Shown in pieces: positions 13,759-15,446 of a stretch of 15,446 bases of DNA. Both the position numbers and the translations under genes were made by a program. Each line of letters starts with the position of its first letter. Within the stretch, counting starts at the first letter, position 1. Source of the stretch: JBDRKE01 sp043814315 (GTDB lineage Bacteria > Omnitrophota > Gorgyraeia > Gygaellales > Profunditerraquicolaceae). The notes under the pieces were generated by a model, which was not told the origin of the DNA, ran no database searches, and saw nothing but the letters and a program-made list of their open reading frames with translations. Location of the stretch: contig JBDRKE010000014.1 of assembly GCA_043814315.1 (NCBI GenBank), positions 1 to 15,446 of the forward strand, given 5' to 3'.

Positions 13759-14705
13759 ACCTGACCTCTTAAAGCGTAGAGTAACAATTTGCTGTTGATG
13801 TTATGCTCTAGGTAAAAAATCGAGCGCGCAATCGTATTCATGATTTCATTTAAATCGAGAAAAGAAAAACGGCTCATCAGTCTTAACAAATCGTCTTTAC
13901 GGTCATTGTGGATGATCTCTGAGTGTGGCATGCCGATTTTAACCAAATAAATATCCCGAAACCACGTCGCCAGAATGTTAAGGTCCTCTCTGATTTTGAA
14001 CCTCTCCTCTTTTGCCAAATGGTCAAATTGAGACTTGCGGCTAAAAACAAAGCTATCGATCACAACGTTCTTTTCCCTTAAGGCATCAGCCTCCTTTAAT
14101 CTTAAGGCGCTGCCCAGCCGGCCCTCCGAGACAAAAGCGAGGTAATGCGCCCGATGAAGATCTAAGCCGTGCTCTTTCATTAAGACCTCCTGAAGCCGGA
14201 CCCTCGTAAGAGGGCTAAACCTTAACGTCCTGCAGCGGGAAACGATGGTCTTAAATAATAGTACGGGCTTATCGCTGATTAAGATAATGAGACTGTTAGG
14301 AGGAGGTTCCTCCAGGACCTTTAAAAGAGCGCCGGAGGCTTCGGCCGTGAGCCTGTGCGCATCGTCAATGATAAAAGCCTTCGTTTTGGCCTCGTAGGGC
14401 CTTAAAGACATATCCCTCTGCAGCTGGCGGATATCCTCTATCTTTATTTCTGCCCCCTGCGACCGGATCACCCTGATGTCAGGATGCTGGTACCGGTCTA
14501 TTTTCAGACACGAGGGGCAGCGATCGCAAGAATCCAGGATTGCCTCGGGACAATTCAGTGCTTTAGCTAATGTCTGGGCGATGAGTTTTTTTCCCACGCC
14601 TTCGGGCCCCACGAAAAGCAAGCTTCCCGGCAGACGGCCCTGTTCTATATAGCCCTGCAGCATATGAATGGGGGGCTCCTGGCCTAATATGTGTTGAAAG
14701 GACAT
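13731..14705 (-). CDS. holB: DNA polymerase III subunit delta'
   Basis: Delta' is a fixed subunit of the clamp loader that loads the beta sliding clamp during replication. The 324-residue protein has the AAA+ layout: FVGPEGVGKK (31-40) as a P-loop in which Lys replaces the usual Ser/Thr, a zinc module C52, C60, C63, C66, the Walker B-like FIIDDAH (111-117) and the SRC motif (156-158). The degenerate P-loop and the SRC motif favour delta' over DnaX tau/gamma, as does the short length. It overlaps the tmk stop by 1 nt (TGATG) and ricT by 28 nt, so expression is tightly coupled to both. Confidence 0.92.
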   Translation of the reverse strand: MSFQHILGQEPPIHMLQGYIEQGRLPGSLLFVGPEGVGKKLIAQTLAKALNCPEAILDSCDRCPSCLKIDRYQHPDIRVIRSQGAEIKIEDIRQLQRDMSLRPYEAKTKAFIIDDAHRLTAEASGALLKVLEEPPPNSLIILISDKPVLLFKTIVSRCRTLRFSPLTRVRLQEVLMKEHGLDLHRAHYLAFVSEGRLGSALRLKEADALREKNVVIDSFVFSRKSQFDHLAKEERFKIREDLNILATWFRDIYLVKIGMPHSEIIHNDRKDDLLRLMSRFSFLDLNEIMNTIARSIFYLEHNINSKLLLYALRGQVWKGQSTSD

Positions 14706-15328
14706 CAGCTCTTCTCTCTTAGAAACCTATCTACCAGTTCTCGTATTCTTTTCTGTATCTGATTTCTATCCCCATCGACTTTGATAATCTTTATCCTATC
14801 GCAATGGAGCCTGGCTAATTTCAAATAGCCGTTTCTTACGCGGACATGATACTGAGAGGACCTTTGCTCGATGCGGTCCTTTTTGGAATCGTGATATTTG
14901 AAACCTTTGCCGATGGGTAGATCCAGCAGTATCGTCAAATCAGGACTCATGCCCCGCGTCACGAGTTTAGCGATTTCCCTGATGAGCTTGATATCTAATC
15001 CTAAACCATAGCCCTGATAGGCCACGGTAGAATCCAAAAATCTGTCGCAGATGACGGTCCTGCCTGCCGAAAGCGCCGGTCTTATGGTTTCATCGACGAT
15101 CTGAGAGCGGGCTGCCATGTAAAGCAGCATTTCGGAAACGGCGGTGAGAGAATCATTCCTGGCATCCAGCAATATCTTCCTGATGCTCTCCCCCACTTTG
15201 GTACTGCCCGGCTCGCGTAGATAGAGGGCGTCAAAACCCTTTCTCTTTAGATACTGATAAAGGAGCCGCGACTGCGTACTCTTGCCGCACCCTTCAGAAC
15301 CTTCAAATGTAATGAATATGCCTTTCAT
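14705..15328 (-). CDS. tmk: Thymidylate kinase
   Basis: Tmk phosphorylates dTMP to dTDP for DNA synthesis. With ATG at 15328 it has 207 residues, the normal length. The P-loop is EGSEGCGKST (9-18), the REPGST segment is at 38-43, DRF at 95-97, AYQGYG at 103-108 and the LID region at about 141-153. GGAG lies just 2 nt upstream of the ATG, closer than usual. The frame continues upstream to a TTG at 15391, but this would translate the 55-bp palindromic element and a tandem 9-nt repeat, so I reject it. It is the first complete gene of the cluster and overlaps holB. Confidence 0.95.
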   Translation of the reverse strand: MKGIFITFEGSEGCGKSTQSRLLYQYLKRKGFDALYLREPGSTKVGESIRKILLDARNDSLTAVSEMLLYMAARSQIVDETIRPALSAGRTVICDRFLDSTVAYQGYGLGLDIKLIREIAKLVTRGMSPDLTILLDLPIGKGFKYHDSKKDRIEQRSSQYHVRVRNGYLKLARLHCDRIKIIKVDGDRNQIQKRIRELVDRFLREKS

Positions 15329-15333
15329 AACTC

Positions 15334-15351
15334 CAACATCAACAACATCAA
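15334..15351. repeat. Tandem duplication of a 9-nt unit upstream of tmk
   Basis: CAACATCAA occurs twice in direct succession (15334-15342 and 15343-15351), immediately between the tmk start and the 55-bp element, with the last 3 nt overlapping that element. It is short and could be chance slippage. Confidence 0.6.
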
Positions 15352-15403
15352 GACCGGGTCTTGTAACCCATTGGCGGCCAAAGCATTTCAAGACCCGATC
15401 TTG
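15349..15403. repeat. 55-bp palindromic repeat element, copy 2
   Basis: The arms CAAGACCGGGTCTTG (15349-15363) and CAAGACCCGATCTTG (15389-15403) flank a 25-nt interior. The right arm is identical to that of copy 1 at 1870-1924; the left arm differs at one base, making it a perfect 7-bp palindrome around a central G. Interiors share TAAC, CATTG and CCAA at the same positions, and here TTGG-CGG-CCAA forms a clear inner stem. It lies just upstream of tmk, in the same plus-strand orientation as copy 1. Confidence 0.85.
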
Positions 15404-15412
15404 GATTTAGGT

Positions 15413-15446
15413 TCATTTTAAAGCTTCTTTCTCCAAGCCGTCTTTC
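15413..15446 (-). CDS. Possible C-terminal end of an upstream gene, cut by window edge
   Basis: On the minus strand one frame reads KDGLEKEALK followed by TGA at 15415-15413, a composition like the end of a real protein. Only about eleven codons are visible, and the other two frames are not excluded. No family can be assigned. If real, it is the gene preceding tmk, with the 55-bp element lying between them. Confidence 0.3.
   Translation of the reverse strand, partial: KDGLEKEALK

Noticed and set aside
15329..15391. Upstream extension of tmk from a TTG
   Set aside because: Would translate the 55-bp palindromic element and a tandem 9-mer; Tmk proteins normally begin at the MKGIFITFEG-type segment.

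Overview
The window carries fourteen protein-coding genes I can name, plus a few codons of a fifteenth at the right edge. It reads as a chromosomal housekeeping segment of a Gram-negative-type, possibly anaerobic bacterium. LptF and LptG imply an LPS-bearing outer membrane, and the gene set (tmk, holB, ricT, metG, tatD, DUF362-ferredoxin, mtnA, thiL, tsaE, tsaB, alr) with low-complexity intergenic repeats resembles uncultured lineages such as Omnitrophota. That assignment is an inference from general style, not proven here. There is no phage, insertion sequence, CRISPR array, tRNA or rRNA.

Layout: 1-1763 holds a divergent minus-strand pair, pyrE followed by a HI0933/BaiN-family flavoprotein cut by the left edge. 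Positions 1764-1968 are a divergent control region with a consensus-like promoter for each side and a 55-bp palindromic repeat. Positions 1969-4902 are a plus-strand trio, comF, lptF and lptG. It meets the large minus-strand cluster tail to tail, the two stop codons sharing a TTAA. From 15328 down to 4899 eleven minus-strand genes run tmk, holB, ricT, metG, tatD, DUF362-ferredoxin, mtnA, thiL, tsaE, tsaB, alr. Most junctions overlap or lie within about 25 nt, which suggests long co-transcription. The genes serve dTMP supply and replication (tmk, holB), RNA processing (ricT), translation (metG; tsaB and tsaE for the tRNA t6A modification), nucleases and salvage (tatD, mtnA), thiamine (thiL) and cell wall precursors (alr).

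The most unusual signal is between the genes. Every gap of more than 100 nt in the big cluster (ricT/metG, mtnA/thiL, tsaB/alr) is filled by degenerate tandem repeats of a 7-nt unit, arranged as two arms facing each other in inverted orientation. Two of these, with unrelated unit sequences, share one layout: four heptads, a 4-nt partial unit, four heptads, then a short centre and the mirror image, with 60-nt arms. A fourth, one-armed heptad array runs into the start of tatD. A separate 55-bp element with perfect or near-perfect 15-nt inverted ends occurs twice, at 1870-1924 and 15349-15403. In addition mtnA appears to start with ATC rather than ATG, and both divergent promoters at pyrE/comF sit so close to the start codons that leaderless transcripts are predicted.
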